Assembly (NCBI GenBank): GCA_933207985.1 | Contig: OW240921.1 | Coordinates: forward strand, 104,669,573-104,733,572 | Direction of reading: 5' to 3' | Source: Pelobates cultripes | Taxonomy: Eukaryota; Chordata; Amphibia; Anura; Pelobatidae | DNA length: 64,000 nt | Shown here: positions 23,857-34,869 of the stretch, piece by piece | Layout: the number at the start of each line of letters is the position of its first letter | Position numbering within the stretch: position 1 is the stretch's first letter | The notes under the pieces: model-generated | What the model was told of the DNA's origin: nothing | The model's database searches: none | Seen by the model: only the letters and a program-made list of their open reading frames with translations | Made by a program: the position numbers and the translations under genes

Positions 23857-26800
23857 TTGATCTCAATAAATGCCCAGGGGATTAATACACCATGTAAAAG
23901 GTCTATAATTGTATATTTTGTGAAAAGAAAATCGGGTACAAATTTGTGCCCAAGAAACTCATTGGACAAAAGCCAAGGAAAAGACAATAAATTCATTAAG
24001 ATACCCCATTATTATAAGTGCAGCTTTAGAAAAAAGAAAAAAAAAGAGGCATCAAATTTATCTTTGCAAAAATTTTTCCTTAATTATTAAATATTAAGAA
24101 TTAGATCCAGAAGGTTTATATATTATCTTAATATGTGAAATAAATAACAAGTTATTCACATTAGCCATTATCTACGCACCAAATAATGCTACAATAAAAT
24201 TTATATCAAAAGTGCTTAAAAAAATAGAGCAGATCAAACAAGGATTGATACTAATTATGGGGCATTTCAATTGCGTAGCTGACCCGCTAAAAGATAGAAA
24301 GAGCCAGAATGATAGAAAAAATAGGAAAAAAGATGAGAACAGACTGCAAAACTTATTGAACAATCATAATCTTAGAGACATGTGGAGAATATTTCATCCT
24401 ACCGATTTAGATTACACATGTTGTTCTAGAACATGTAACTCTTACTCCAGAATAGATCTTATCTTGGGAAATGTGAACATGCTATATCTTGTCAAAAAAT
24501 AGAGATACAGGATATAGCATGGTCAGACCATAGCCCTACCATGTTGGAATACAAAGATAATTTTGATAATTTTTGATAATTAAAAGAGTGGCGCATAAAA
24601 TATTTTATATTACAAAAAAAAAAAATAATGTGGAAGAAGTTTAAAACAAAAATTTCTTCTTTTTATAAAATAAAAAGAAAGCCACACCGGACATTATGGT
24701 CTGGTGCACAGATAAAAGTGTAGTTAGAGGTAATTTGATAAAAATGGCAGCTATTGAAATTGAAAAAGGATTACATAACACTAAGTGAATACAAAAGGTA
24801 AAATAAAACAACACCTTCCACACAAATAGCAAGTAAGATTGCAAAAACAGAAAACCAGATTCATAACCAATTAATGAACAAAGCATCCAAACAATTAGAA
24901 GCATTACAAGCTAAATGGTACTTAAAAGGCAATAAACCAGAAACAATTATGTCCAACAAATCGAAAAAAGATAAATTTAAAAGAGTAATAATTAAAATAA
25001 AAGATAAAGACACCTATCTAGTGGCTTCAGAAAAAATAGGTGGAGTGTTTGAAAGATTTTACCAGAATCTATATAGTTTACCAGAAGAAACATTCGGCAA
25101 GGAAAAAGAGATTGAGAATTTTTTTGAAAATTTGTCCATGCCAAAAATCCTACCCGACCAATTAGGGATGATAAACCAGCCCATAACAGAAGTAGAGGTT
25201 AGCAAATCTATAGATAAACTTAAAACAAAGACTGCTCCAGGCCCAGATGGTTTTACAAATACATTTTACAAATTAACTTTTAAATATTAACTAAAAGGGG
25301 AACTCACTAAAATTTTTACTTATATAATGGAAACAGGAGACTGTCCTGGAGAGGTGTTGAGAGCAAACATTGTGCCCATCCCAGAAGCAGATAAAGACTT
25401 AGTACATATTGGCAATTATAGACCTATATCATTAATTAATTCAGATATTAAAATCTTCTATTATTGCTGACAGATTAAAAATATTAATACCATAACTAAT
25501 CAATAATGACCAATTTGGATTTATACCAGAGTGGTCCCCAATTAACAACCTCAGAAAAATAATAAACATATTAGAAGAAGCTGAGAACACTGGAACCATT
25601 CTAAGGTTTCTGTCAAAAGCGTTTCACAGGGTTGGATGGGGTTTCATGTTCCCCACTTTAAACCTGTTTGGAATCACTGGATTAATTTCACAAGCCGTGT
25701 CGACTCTCTACAGCTCTCCATCAGCTAAGGTAACAGGCTCGGGATTCACATCACAAAACTTCAACATCAAAAATGGGACTAGACTAGGGTGCTCTCTTTC
25801 CCCTTTAGCGTACATAATGGTGCTAGAACCCTTAGCGATTTTAATAAGACAAAACAAAAAAATCAAAGGATTCACAAATTTGCTAGGATAAACTAAATTA
25901 AATATTTACTAACATTAGGACAACCAAACATTTTGGTCCCAGAACTGCTGAAGGACATAAACAACTATTCTTAAGTTTCAGGATACAAAATAAACCTGGA
26001 GAAACCTACATGTATAGCAAAAATATGAACAAAAGGATAACTAAATTTCTTATAGAAGATAACGGGCTCCCCGAAAACAGCGACAGGCTAAAATATTTGG
26101 GTATCACTATAACTTCAGACCTAAAAGATTTAAAAGAAGCTAATTTCCAACCCCTACTAAAACAAACTAACACAAATTTAAGGGATTAGATAGGCATGGG
26201 CTTTTCGTGGTTGGATAGGATTGACATCCTAAAAGCATATATTTTGCCAAAATGGCTCTACTTGTGGAGAATGATTCCTATTAACTTCACTGAAAACTGG
26301 CTGTCCTTACTACACTCCTTTCTTAAATTCATTTGGAGAGGTAGGAAACCAAGAGTCAAAATTAAAGTTTTGGCCAGATTAAGGCAGGGCGGAGGCTTGG
26401 GGTGCCCAGATGTGCTCACACAAAGCAATGCGGCAACTCAAGAGATATGGTATAAAATAGAAAAAGATAAAACTGGGGTTGGAAATCTATCCTCATTATT
26501 TTGGGATGTAGAGGTAAAAAAAAATTTATTAGAGAGGCACGAACAAAATCCCAGATACTCAAAGAGTTAACGAAATGGTGGGATAAATTTACAAACAACA
26601 AAGGACTCAGAAATAAAATAATAGATTCGCTCCCATTCTAAAGTATTTCAGATTTGTTAGAAAATATAAAAACAGACATTTGAACATGAGAGGGATAAGT
26701 GAATTTAAAAATATAGTAGTGGAACATAATCTCAAGCCCTTCAACCAAATTATGAAGGAAATTAATATTCCCCCAGTGAAACGTTCAATTATCTGTGAAT

Positions 26801-27498
26801 CAAGAGCTTCTTAGCAGAATACATCTATAAAAACAAGGGGGAGAATACCATAAATCTTATACACCTATTGAACTAAAGAATTATAAAAATCTACTGGCAA
26901 AATGTGCTAAAGATATATATATAGATGGAGACATGATAAACTGATAGCACTGATTAATAAATGGGAAAAAGAACTACAAGTACATATGGAAGAAGAAGAA
27001 TGGATAAACTCTTTAAATAAACTAAATAAAAATATGCGCTGCTTATACCTTACAGAAACCCAATTTAAACTACCAAATAGATGGTACCTAACACCAAAAC
27101 GCTTAAAGAAAATCTTCCCAGAGTTATCAGACAGATGCTGGAAATGCAATATTGATGAAGGTAATAAGATCCATATCTGGTGGCAGTGCACTCTCATAAA
27201 CACATTTTGGAAAGAAGTAATTAAGATAATATATCAAATAACAGAGATAAATTTACCTCTTAAGCCTGAAGTGGTTCTACTAAACATGCACTGGCCAAAT
27301 ATGAGAAAAAGAACATCAATGTTGATATTACACATAATTATGGCAGCTAAATTAATTTAAGCACGAAATTGGAAAACAGGGACCATTCCATGCACCAATG
27401 AACTAATAAAACAAGTTATATGGCAAGCAAGAATGGAAAGGGGTATTCTGGTGAATTTAGAAAATAGATACAAGCAAATAGAAGGCTGGGATACATGA
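23857..27498 (+). pseudogene. L1 ORF2 (endonuclease and reverse transcriptase), inactive
   Basis: ORF2 nicks target DNA and copies the element RNA. The APE-type endonuclease starts near 23857 (ISINAQGIN). The catalytic GDFN box reads GHFN near 24260, while SRIDLIL (about 24452) and WSDHSP (about 24520) are kept. The RT shows APGPDGF (about 25236), NYRPISLI (about 25418), a RQGCPLSP relic read as LGCSLSP (about 25785) and GYKINLEK (about 25985). The YADD catalytic box expected at about 25903 is deleted, and the sequence passes straight from an Ile-Lys-Tyr stub to LLTLG. The C-terminal Cys-rich box CWKCNIDEG...HIWWQC lies at 27133-27190. Many stops and shifts occur. The stop codon is at 27496-27498. 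Confidence 0.85.
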
Positions 27499-27914
27499 AT
27501 AAACAAGATGGATAATATATCAGGCTTTCTTTGCTATACGTAGTGACCTTTCATTTTAGTTTTTAATTTTTTGGAAGGGAAGTATTAGACCAGATGAAGG
27601 GAGAAGAAAAGAAAATAATATAGCCCCAAATCGTGAAGATAAACAGAATAATAAAACATCGAAACTATATACCATATAAGAGGCTCTCTCTTTCTCCAAG
27701 ACCAGATGAGTAAAGTAGACAGACAAAAAACATATACTAAGAATTAATATAGAGATGGGAGGGATCCGGGTGGGAGGGATTAGTAAGATCAATAGATTTG
27801 CATGATATATTGATGATGACATTGTACCAAGGCCTGAATTACATAAGCATTATCAAACGTATGCAGGGCAGGTATATGTCTGAAATAATAAAATAAAAAA
27901 ATAATAATACTAAT
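27499..27914 (+). other. L1 3' UTR and A-rich tail
   Basis: Non-coding 3' part of the L1. It ends in AATAATAAAATAAAAAAATA at 27884-27903, directly before the right target duplication. Confidence 0.75.
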
Positions 27915-27926
27915 TTAAGACTAAAG
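27915..27926. repeat. L1 target-site duplication, right
   Basis: TTAAGACTAAAG, matching 20112-20123 at 11 of 12 positions. Confidence 0.85.
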
Positions 27927-29183
27927 TAGCTGCACTATAAGCAAGAAATTGGCAGCTATGTTTTTAGTAAAAAAAATGGATTTAAAATTCTAAACAGACT
28001 TTGAATTCACTTTTAAGGTTTTCAGTGTGAATTATCCATAAATAATCAAATATCAGGAAAAAAAATGTTTTTTCCAAATTAGCTATTTTCCCACGTTGAC
28101 TAGTTTGAATTCACATTAGTCATTGAATTCACTGTGTAACCGTGAGAGTTTCACATTGGCTTTTATTTCATATTTTCCATTATGTTTATGTTATACTGTT
28201 GAGAATGTGGTTAGTCTGCAAGCATCTGAGCTTTATAACAAAAAATAAGAATCAGATGCAAAGGGACATAGTTACCCAGGAGACTGATAAGTAATAGCGT
28301 CAGAACAATTATATATCAAACAATAATGGTTGAAAACAACTGATATACACACACCACCCAGTGGGTACACAATTATACTTCTTTAAAATTGAATGCAGAA
28401 TTTACAGATAAAAATATTGAGGGTAATTGTGGCGATACAGCCTTAATATATCATCCGTGGGTATTCTTTTTATATAACTTGCAGCACTAAACTACTCCAC
28501 AAAATGCTAGGACTCCCCTTTGGTAGCGTACGCAGGATATAGTGAGCGGATATCTGGTTACTATATGATATTCTATCCGTCCAGTCTTCTGGCAATACCC
28601 TTATTAGTAATTACTCTACAGAGGACAATGAATAGCCATGTCTTGTGAGACCTCAAGAAAGAGGTAACACCAGCTTCTTTCTTGGCAACTCCTAAAACTC
28701 AGACTCACTCTGACCCTGTTTATTGTATCCAGATCAAGCTTACAAAGATCACAGCATACAGTAAAATTAACATTACACAAAACATTCACCAATGGCAATA
28801 CAGAACAGATCACAGGGAAAGCACTACAAAGCAACAAAGTGATTCCTTACACTAGTTACCACCTCTCCCTGTGCCAATACAAAATTACAACAAAAGGTTA
28901 CCTTGATTGGACCCACTGTGCCTTCAGAGCAATCTCTGGTTACATCAACACAGCCCTTTGCAGTAGTAGATAGACTTGCTAGCTCCCACAGCCCTGTGGT
29001 TACTCACAGGGCAGCATTTAACTTGATTAGCCCACAGAATACATTTCACACCTAACTATACTTTATAGTTTATATAGCTGCTGCTTCCCCTTTGTTGAGC
29101 CACAGCTGCATATACAGACACACACTGAACTATGTATAATACAGGTACACAATACACAGATGCCTGTAATAAAGAGATACCTA
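27927..29183. other. Intergenic sequence, possible unclassified repeat at 28430-28900
   Basis: No gene is recognised. The segment from about 28430 (TGTGGCGATACAG) onward differs in composition from its surroundings and may be an old LTR-type repeat, but I found no matching end or target duplication. Confidence 0.4.
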
Positions 29184-29248
29184 GGTACATGCATAGGCGT
29201 GCGCCTGGGCACACCCTAATCCCCGTGGCACGCCTATGGTTTGAGTCC

Positions 29249-29299
29249 TGCAGGAACAGCGTTCCTGCACTTTTTTTGAGCAGGAACGCTGTTCCTGCA
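29249..29299. repeat. Perfect 20-bp inverted repeat (hairpin 1)
   Basis: The arm TGCAGGAACAGCGTTCCTGC at 29249-29268 is exactly complementary to 29280-29299, with an 11-nt T-rich loop. Each arm itself contains the smaller inversion GCAGGAAC/GTTCCTGC. Confidence 0.95.
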
Positions 29300-29319
29300 G
29301 GCACTCAGTGCCCCCTGTT

Positions 29320-29357
29320 TCACCTCTTGCCCCTGTCATGGGGAGGGCAAGAGGTGA
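29320..29357. repeat. Perfect 13-bp inverted repeat (hairpin 2)
   Basis: TCACCTCTTGCCC at 29320-29332 pairs with GGGCAAGAGGTGA at 29345-29357. Confidence 0.93.
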
Positions 29358-29381
29358 TGGATTCCCCCCCCCCGTTCAGCG

Positions 29382-29542
29382 CGCGGCGAGGGAGCTCTCT
29401 GCTGTCTGCTCTCTGCTCCCTCTCGCCGCGCGCTGATGCCGGGAGCCGGAATATGACGTCATATTCCGGCTCCCAGCTCCAGCAGACAGCCTGCGCGGCG
29501 AGAGGGAGCAGAGAGCAGACAGCAGAGAGCTCCCTCGCCGCG
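29382..29542. repeat. 161-bp palindrome: 49-bp perfect arms plus 34-bp central palindrome
   Basis: The arm at 29382-29430 is the exact reverse complement of 29494-29542 (49 of 49). Between them, 29441-29474 is a perfect 34-bp palindrome with TGACGTCA, the CRE/ATF consensus, at 29454-29461. Confidence 0.95.
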
Positions 29543-29649
29543 GCTGAGCTGCAGAGAGGCGCCCGCCCCCACTGGACCCCAGGGAAAAGTCCACCAGCAC
29601 TCCAGGTAGGAGGCTGGGTGGACATTTTTTTTTTAAATATAATAATTTG

Positions 29650-30013
29650 TGTGTGTGTATGTGTGTGTGTGTGTGTGTGAGTATGTGTGTGTGTGTGTAT
29701 GTGTGTGTCAGTGTGTCTGTGTGTGTGTCTGTGAGTGTGTGAGTGTGTGTCTGAGTATGTGTGTGTGTCAGTGTGTGTGTGTCTGAGTGTGTGTCTGAGT
29801 GTGTGTCTGTGAGTGTGTCTGTGAGTATGTGTGTGTGTCAGTGTGTGTGTCTGTGAGTATGTGTGTCTGTGAGTATGTGTGTGTGTGTGTGTGTGTGTGC
29901 CTGTGAGTATGTGTGTGTGTGTCTGTGAGTGTGTGTCTGTGAGTATGTATATGTGTGTGTCTGTGAGTGTATGTGTGTGTCTGTGAGTGTGTGTGTGTGT
30001 GTGTGTGTGTACG

Positions 30014-30050
<37 letters not shown>

Positions 30051-30053
30051 GCA
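29650..30053. repeat. (TG)n-TGTGAGTG minisatellite plus (TA)n
   Basis: TG dinucleotides are mixed with TGTCTGTGAGTATG-type units, then (TA)n at 30013-30038 and (CA)n to 30053. Confidence 0.95.
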
Positions 30054-30314
30054 GAACCGGCGCTATCTGAGTGCCGGCTCTGCTCTAAGCCTTCATGGGC
30101 TGGCGGGGAGAAAGATCTACCTCACCGGCCCACAGCAGCATGGAGGGAGGCAGTAGAGGACCCAGGCAGCTCTAGACAGAAGCTCCGCCAGGTTCCTCTG
30201 CGGCAATGCTCAGATCTCGCGAGAGTTAACTCTAGCCCCGCAGGCTAGAGTTCACTCTCCACTGGACCACCAGGGATGGCACATGGCAGCAAGGATTTAC
30301 TAATCTGCCAAATC

Positions 30315-30630
30315 CCTCCAAACATACAGCACACACACATACAGCACCTACACACATACAGCTCACACACACACAGTACACTAACCGCACCCTCACAAAC
30401 ACTCACAGCACCTTTAAAAAAAACACAACACCCTCACACACAGCACACTAACAGCACCCTCACAAACAGCACCCTCACAGGACAAACATACACACACAAA
30501 CACCCTCACACACAAACAGCACAGTCACAAACACGCACCCTCACACACACATCACACTAACAGCACACACAGCAGTTTGTGTGTGTATATATATATATAT
30601 AGATATATACACACACACACGCGCGTGGCG
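30315..30630. repeat. CACA-rich simple repeat
   Basis: Units of ACAGCAC(A/C)CTCACA on the + strand are followed by TG, TA and CA runs before the right terminus of the hAT element. Confidence 0.9.
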
Positions 30631-31080
30631 TGTGTTTGTGCTTTAGGGTGCACACCCTAATGCAATAGGCTGCGCACGCCTATGGGTACATGGAAAACTG
30701 GCACAAAAATGGCGCTGTGAGCTTGTGGCTTGTGCCAAACAAGTCAGGCCATCCATCACAGTAATAATGACAGGGGAAAAAAAACAGAATAAATGCACAT
30801 AGTGTAATATGTTTATCATATATATATATATAACTACTTAATGATATGAAAAACACTCACAAAAGATAGAACCGTGCAAGGCTCTATAATGGGCTTCAGA
30901 ATATTCAAAGCCACTACTGGCTTTGAATATTCATCAGCAGACAGAGTGAAATGATTCTCCAAATATTTTATTGCTAAAAGTGACGGAATTTTTAAAATAA
31001 TAAATAAGTGCTAAAAAATGCAGTGTGTACTAAAAATACCATAAAGTAATACCTCATGAAGAGTAAAGTCCTTATAAATA

Positions 31081-31121
31081 AGCAAACATGTTTCAACTAT
31101 CCGGTAGTCTTCTTCAGTGCT
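31081..31121 (-). ncRNA. Hammerhead-ribozyme-like core (candidate, type I), minus strand
   Basis: Reading the minus strand, CTGAAGA (31117-31111) matches the hammerhead box CUGANGA, whose seventh core position is free. Stem II is ACTA/TAGT with a CCGGA loop. GAAAC (31094-31090) follows, then ATGTT, giving a two-pair stem III and a UU cut site between 31085 and 31084. Stem I is a perfect AGCA (before the core) with TGCT (after the cut). All conserved core positions are satisfied. Activity is unproven. Confidence 0.5.
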
Positions 31122-31560
31122 GGGTAAGTTCACAAGTCATGATGTCCGGTTTCACATGTTTATACCTCCCCTGAATTTGTAAAATAGCTTCACTTGCTGA
31201 GTCGGTGTCCTCCATCTCTTACAGCACTTAGTGAACGTCACGTCACTTTTGGCACTTTCATTTGACGTCACTTCCGGCGTGCGTGTTCCATTCGGTATTG
31301 TATGAAGAGAGTCCAAAATTCATATTAAGTAAGGGCAAAATGCCCACAATATAAGCATTCCACAAATCACTGTATTGGCGAATGTAGTTAGCACATAAAA
31401 AGTAATGGAAACAGCCCTTATAGCCAGTGGCGTACACACGACCCATGGGGCTCCGGTGCGAAAATTGATCTGTGGGCCCCCCCCCCCTCCGAAACACATG
31501 GCGGCGGGCACCTGGGACCGCAGTATGTATGCCAGTGCATGAAGATACACATACACTTAA

Positions 31561-31890
31561 AGGACTACTACAGACACCCAGATCACATCAGCTCAATGAA
31601 GTGGTCTGGGTGCCAGGTCCCTCTAGTTTTAATCCTGCAGCTGAAAACATAGCAGTTTCAGAGAAACTGCTATGTCTGACTGAGGGTTAATTCAGCCTCT
31701 AGTGGCTGTCTCACTGACAGCCGCTAGAGACGCTTCTGTGATTCTCAGTGTGAAAATCACAGTGAGTAATGCTTTCCTATGGGCGGTTTGAATGCACTTG
31801 CGCATTCGGAGCTGAGAGGCGGATCAGGGCGGAGGGATCATCAGCGCAAAGGGAGTCCGGTGCTGGAGAAAGGTAAGCGCTGAAAGGGTT
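31561..31890. mobile_element. Kolobok-like MITE nested in MITE B
   Basis: Flanked by TTAA on both sides (31557-31560, 31891-31894). The start AAGGACTACTACAGACACCC resembles the copy at 34525 (ACCCAGACCACTTCAGCTC). It has the internal hairpin CATAGCAGTTTC/GAAACTGCTATG and the family box CCTCTAGTGGCTGTC. MITE A lacks it, so it was inserted after the family split. Confidence 0.7.
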
Positions 31891-31894
31891 TTAA

Positions 31895-32230
31895 ACACAC
31901 ACACTCTCACGAACAGACGCATACACACTAGCTAACAGACACACACATTTACTGACAGAGACACACTCAGTGACAGACATACATACACACTCACTTACAA
32001 AACACACACTCAAACAGACACACTTAATAACAGACACACACAATAACACACTCACTGACACACACACACTAGCAGACACACACTCAATAACAGACACACA
32101 CAAACTAACACACACAAACTAACACACTCACTGACACTCACTAGCAGACACGTACACAGTAACAAACACACTGACACAAAAACTAACACACACCCACACT
32201 CTTATACTAACACACATACACACACACGTT
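31895..32230. repeat. CA/CTGACA simple repeat
   Basis: ACACACTCACTGACAGACAC-type units are present. The minus-strand frame gives a Cys/Val/Ser string that is not a gene. Confidence 0.93.
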
Positions 32231-32529
32231 TGGGCCCCCCAGGAGAAGAGGCTTGCCACACTGGCGTACATACCGGGTCGCAGGTTGGCCGGGCCCCCTG
32301 GTGGGCCTGGCCCAGTCGCAGCCGCGACCCCTGCGACTGCGGTATGTACGCTAGTGCTTATAGCTAATAAATCTAAAAAGGAATAATAAATATTTATTAC
32401 TTTATAGCAAAATTAAGAATAAGAAATGCTTTAAATAAACAAAGGATGAATTACACCTGACATAAAGAAAAACGTTTAAAGTGAAAAAAATATATCTTAT
32501 TTGAATAATATATAAGAAATAAAGGCCTA

Positions 32530-33410
32530 AAGTTTGGAAATGGGCATGGGTTATATATGAAACATGATATAGTGCCAGCATGCGAATGGAAATGCAATAC
32601 ACACACAACATAGCCACTCGCCTCATTTAACACACCAGTTTACATACACACTACATCACAAATATCCCACAAGCAGCTTTCATACATATACAAAACTACA
32701 GGCAGCCCCACAAATGCAAAACACTCTACACCAGCCTTGAACCACTTTTGTCCTCTGGTATCCCAGTTATGGACCCACCAGACACAAGTCACAAACAAAC
32801 ATGGTACAAGTGTTTTGTTATATTTGCTTGCACTTCACAAAAAAACAGGGAATGTTTTCCTTCGAAGAGCACTTCAGAAGGTCGTTATGAATGTGATATC
32901 GTGAAGGGGCACCAACTAACTTTTCATTTTGGAGAAGCATGTTTATCATTGGTGATGTCATGACATGTCCTCTTCTTTGGTCCACCCCTCCTTTTGGGCT
33001 GTTCTGCCTTTAAATGCGTATGCCGAATTTGTGTCCCAGTCTGGTCCTGATAGGAGGTAATGAAATATGAAACATGAACAGAATGGATTGGACTGCAGGA
33101 TTAATCCAGACTGGATCACACAAATTATTTAAAGCAGATCAGAGCACAGATTTAGTCTGGGTCATGTAGTAGACCACAAATCTAAGACACATCATAATGG
33201 TCTTTACCTTACATCTGTAGCTTTTACTTCGATTTTTATTTCATTGCAAAATGTCCATTGCTAGAACTGTTCCTTGAATTTCCTTGATTCTTCTCTAAAT
33301 ACCCACTTCTGTAGTAATTCTCATTGTCAGCTTACCTCCAGACCTACAGAAGCAAATGGGAACAGCCCAATACTGAGTTTTACAAATACCTTGAAATACC
33401 TTGAAATAGG
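32530..33410. other. Intergenic sequence, no gene seen
   Basis: No gene is recognised. Short open frames show no domain or coding signature. Confidence 0.45.
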
Positions 33411-33412
33411 AC

Positions 33413-33525
33413 ACCTTGTGGAACTCCAGATGTTGTGGACTACATCTCCCCTGATGCTTTGCCAGCATTATGGCTGAAAGAGCTTTATGGGACATGTAGC
33501 CCAGAACATCTGGAGTGCCCAAGGT
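33413..33525. mobile_element. Short palindromic MITE
   Basis: The left arm CCTTGTGGAACTCCAGATGT and the right arm, reverse complement CCTTGGGCACTCCAGATGTT, form long imperfect inverted repeats around a 40-bp core. It resembles short palindromic MITEs that are common in frogs. The superfamily is not certain. Confidence 0.65.
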
Positions 33526-34520
33526 TGAGATTAGGTTCTGGATACGCCCCTGGTTAAAATGAGAAGTGGATCTAGGGAAATAATGTATAAAAGATACTTG
33601 ATACACACCATGTGCTTCCTTACAAAGCTTTTCACGTTACACCAGTCACTATGAAGCCCTAAAAAGAATTACTCAAATCAGGACACTCATTAACACATCT
33701 TCGTTGTGACCAAAATTAGCATCTGCTAAAAAAAGAAGAAAAAAAATACACTCTTAGCTACCAGAATTTATGATAATTGTAAATATGAAATTGTAATAGA
33801 CAATCTTAAATTACATAAAATAAGGCACTCTGTTCTTACCTTGTTTCTGCTATCCCTGTCCCTAATCTAGTATCCATTCTTAGCCACTGTTAAGATTTAA
33901 TTACTTGTTTCATTCAGATAGGTAATAGTTAATCTGCTAAATGTAGTTATGTTTTCATTTGAGTTTCTGAATTATAAAACTGCCCTTTAGAACATGTCAC
34001 AGTAGAATGTTACAGCATGTTTTCTGAAAACCAATGTATAGTAGCCATTGCCTGGTTTTGAAAGATATATGCTGGGTTTTAACCATAGGTGGGCTTGATT
34101 GATATGTTATAATAACAGATTTCCATAATGATATATGCACATTTTTCTACATATACTTTTATTGCATTAGCATGTGTGGGTTTTCTTTACATGTGATAAC
34201 AAAAAGCCATATATTTTTTGTGTGTTGTGTTTAAATATTATCATATTACCCAAACCAACACGGTAAGATTGCAATTATGCAGAATACAATACATTACTTA
34301 AATACAGCTATTTGTTTCTTTTACGTTCTTCATTTTGATAGGAAACAGAAGTGTTAATCTGATATTAACATTCTTGATAAAACTATACAATGGAGAACAG
34401 GAATTTCTTCAATCTATTTATTTGGTCCTCTGCTTTATTTATTCATTTATTCTAGCCTAATACCAAGGACTGCCCTGAATGCATCAATCCACAACTACAA
34501 ACAAAATAGTCCAACAGAAC
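33526..34520. other. Intergenic sequence, no gene seen
   Basis: AT-rich sequence without recognised elements. Confidence 0.45.
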
Positions 34521-34524
34521 CAAC

Positions 34525-34800
34525 TTAAAGGGATGCTCTAGGCACCCAGACCACTTCAGCTCACAGTGCACAGTCCCTGCAATACTTAGTCTTGCAATGT
34601 AAAACACTGCAGTTATTTAGAAACTACAAAATTTACATTGCAACAATAACACAGCCTCTAGTGACTGTTAATTAGAGAGCCACTAGAGGTGTTTCCGGGA
34701 TTTTACCGGACTTTAGGTTGCATGGGGACATCCACTGTCAGTGAAAACCACATTGCCAAACATTAAAAGCATTGATTCAACCATGGTTTAAACACTCATA
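34525..34800. mobile_element. Kolobok-like MITE
   Basis: The start is TTAAAGGGATGCTCTAGGCA, and the family box GCCTCTAGTGACTG lies with its inverted partner GCCACTAGAGG near the centre. The right boundary is not sharp. Confidence 0.65.
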
Positions 34801-34869
34801 AGTATATGTGTGTGTGTATATATGTCTTTGATTATATATGTTTATATATGTATATATCTATACAACAAA

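Larger units (their letters stand above)
20124..27914 (+). mobile_element. Full-length L1 LINE, inactive, with two nested insertions
   Basis: The element runs from a G-rich start (TGGGGAGGAGCGAAACGATG, reminiscent of L1 5' ends) through a 5' UTR, ORF1, ORF2 and a 3' UTR to an AATAA-rich tail at 27880-27914. A 12-bp target duplication flanks it. Subtracting the hAT MITE with its extra 8 bp (936 bp) and the solo LTR with its extra 5 bp (552 bp) leaves about 6.3 kb, the normal size of a complete L1. Both ORFs are broken. It is the longest element of the window. Confidence 0.88.
29192..30684. mobile_element. Palindrome-rich non-autonomous hAT element
   Basis: Perfect 13-bp terminal inverted repeats CATAGGCGTGCGC are flanked by a perfect 8-bp duplication GGTACATG (29184-29191 and 30685-30692). 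Inside are four nested or serial hairpins, including a 49-bp-arm palindrome around a 34-bp perfect palindrome with a CRE at its centre. TG, TA and CA simple repeats fill the rest. No transposase is present. Open frames here are Thr/His or Cys/Val repeats. Confidence 0.93.
31425..32356. mobile_element. hAT MITE B (CASTGGCGTACA family), opposite orientation to A
   Basis: The termini CAGTGGCGTACA and GTACGCTAGTG are flanked by a perfect 8-bp duplication CTTATAGC (31417-31424 and 32357-32364). Relative to copy A, the left and right ends are exchanged. Inside it lies a TTAA-flanked Kolobok-like MITE (31561-31890) and a long CA/CTGACA simple repeat (31895-32230). Confidence 0.92.
30960..32530 (-). 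mobile_element. Penelope-like fragment on the minus strand, split by MITE B (tentative)
   Basis: Minus-strand non-coding sequence with a hammerhead-like core (31081-31121), interrupted by hAT MITE B at 31425-32356. No coding domain is visible. The assignment rests on the ribozyme-like core. The outer boundaries are approximate. Confidence 0.35.

Noticed and set aside
28430..28900. LTR of an endogenous retroelement
   Set aside because: It begins TGTGGCG, but no matching CA end, target duplication, primer-binding site or coding region could be found.
29132..30156. Frames of 182 codons (+) and 242 codons (-)
   Set aside because: They cover the palindrome and the TG repeat of the hAT element. 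Palindromic DNA keeps both strands open.
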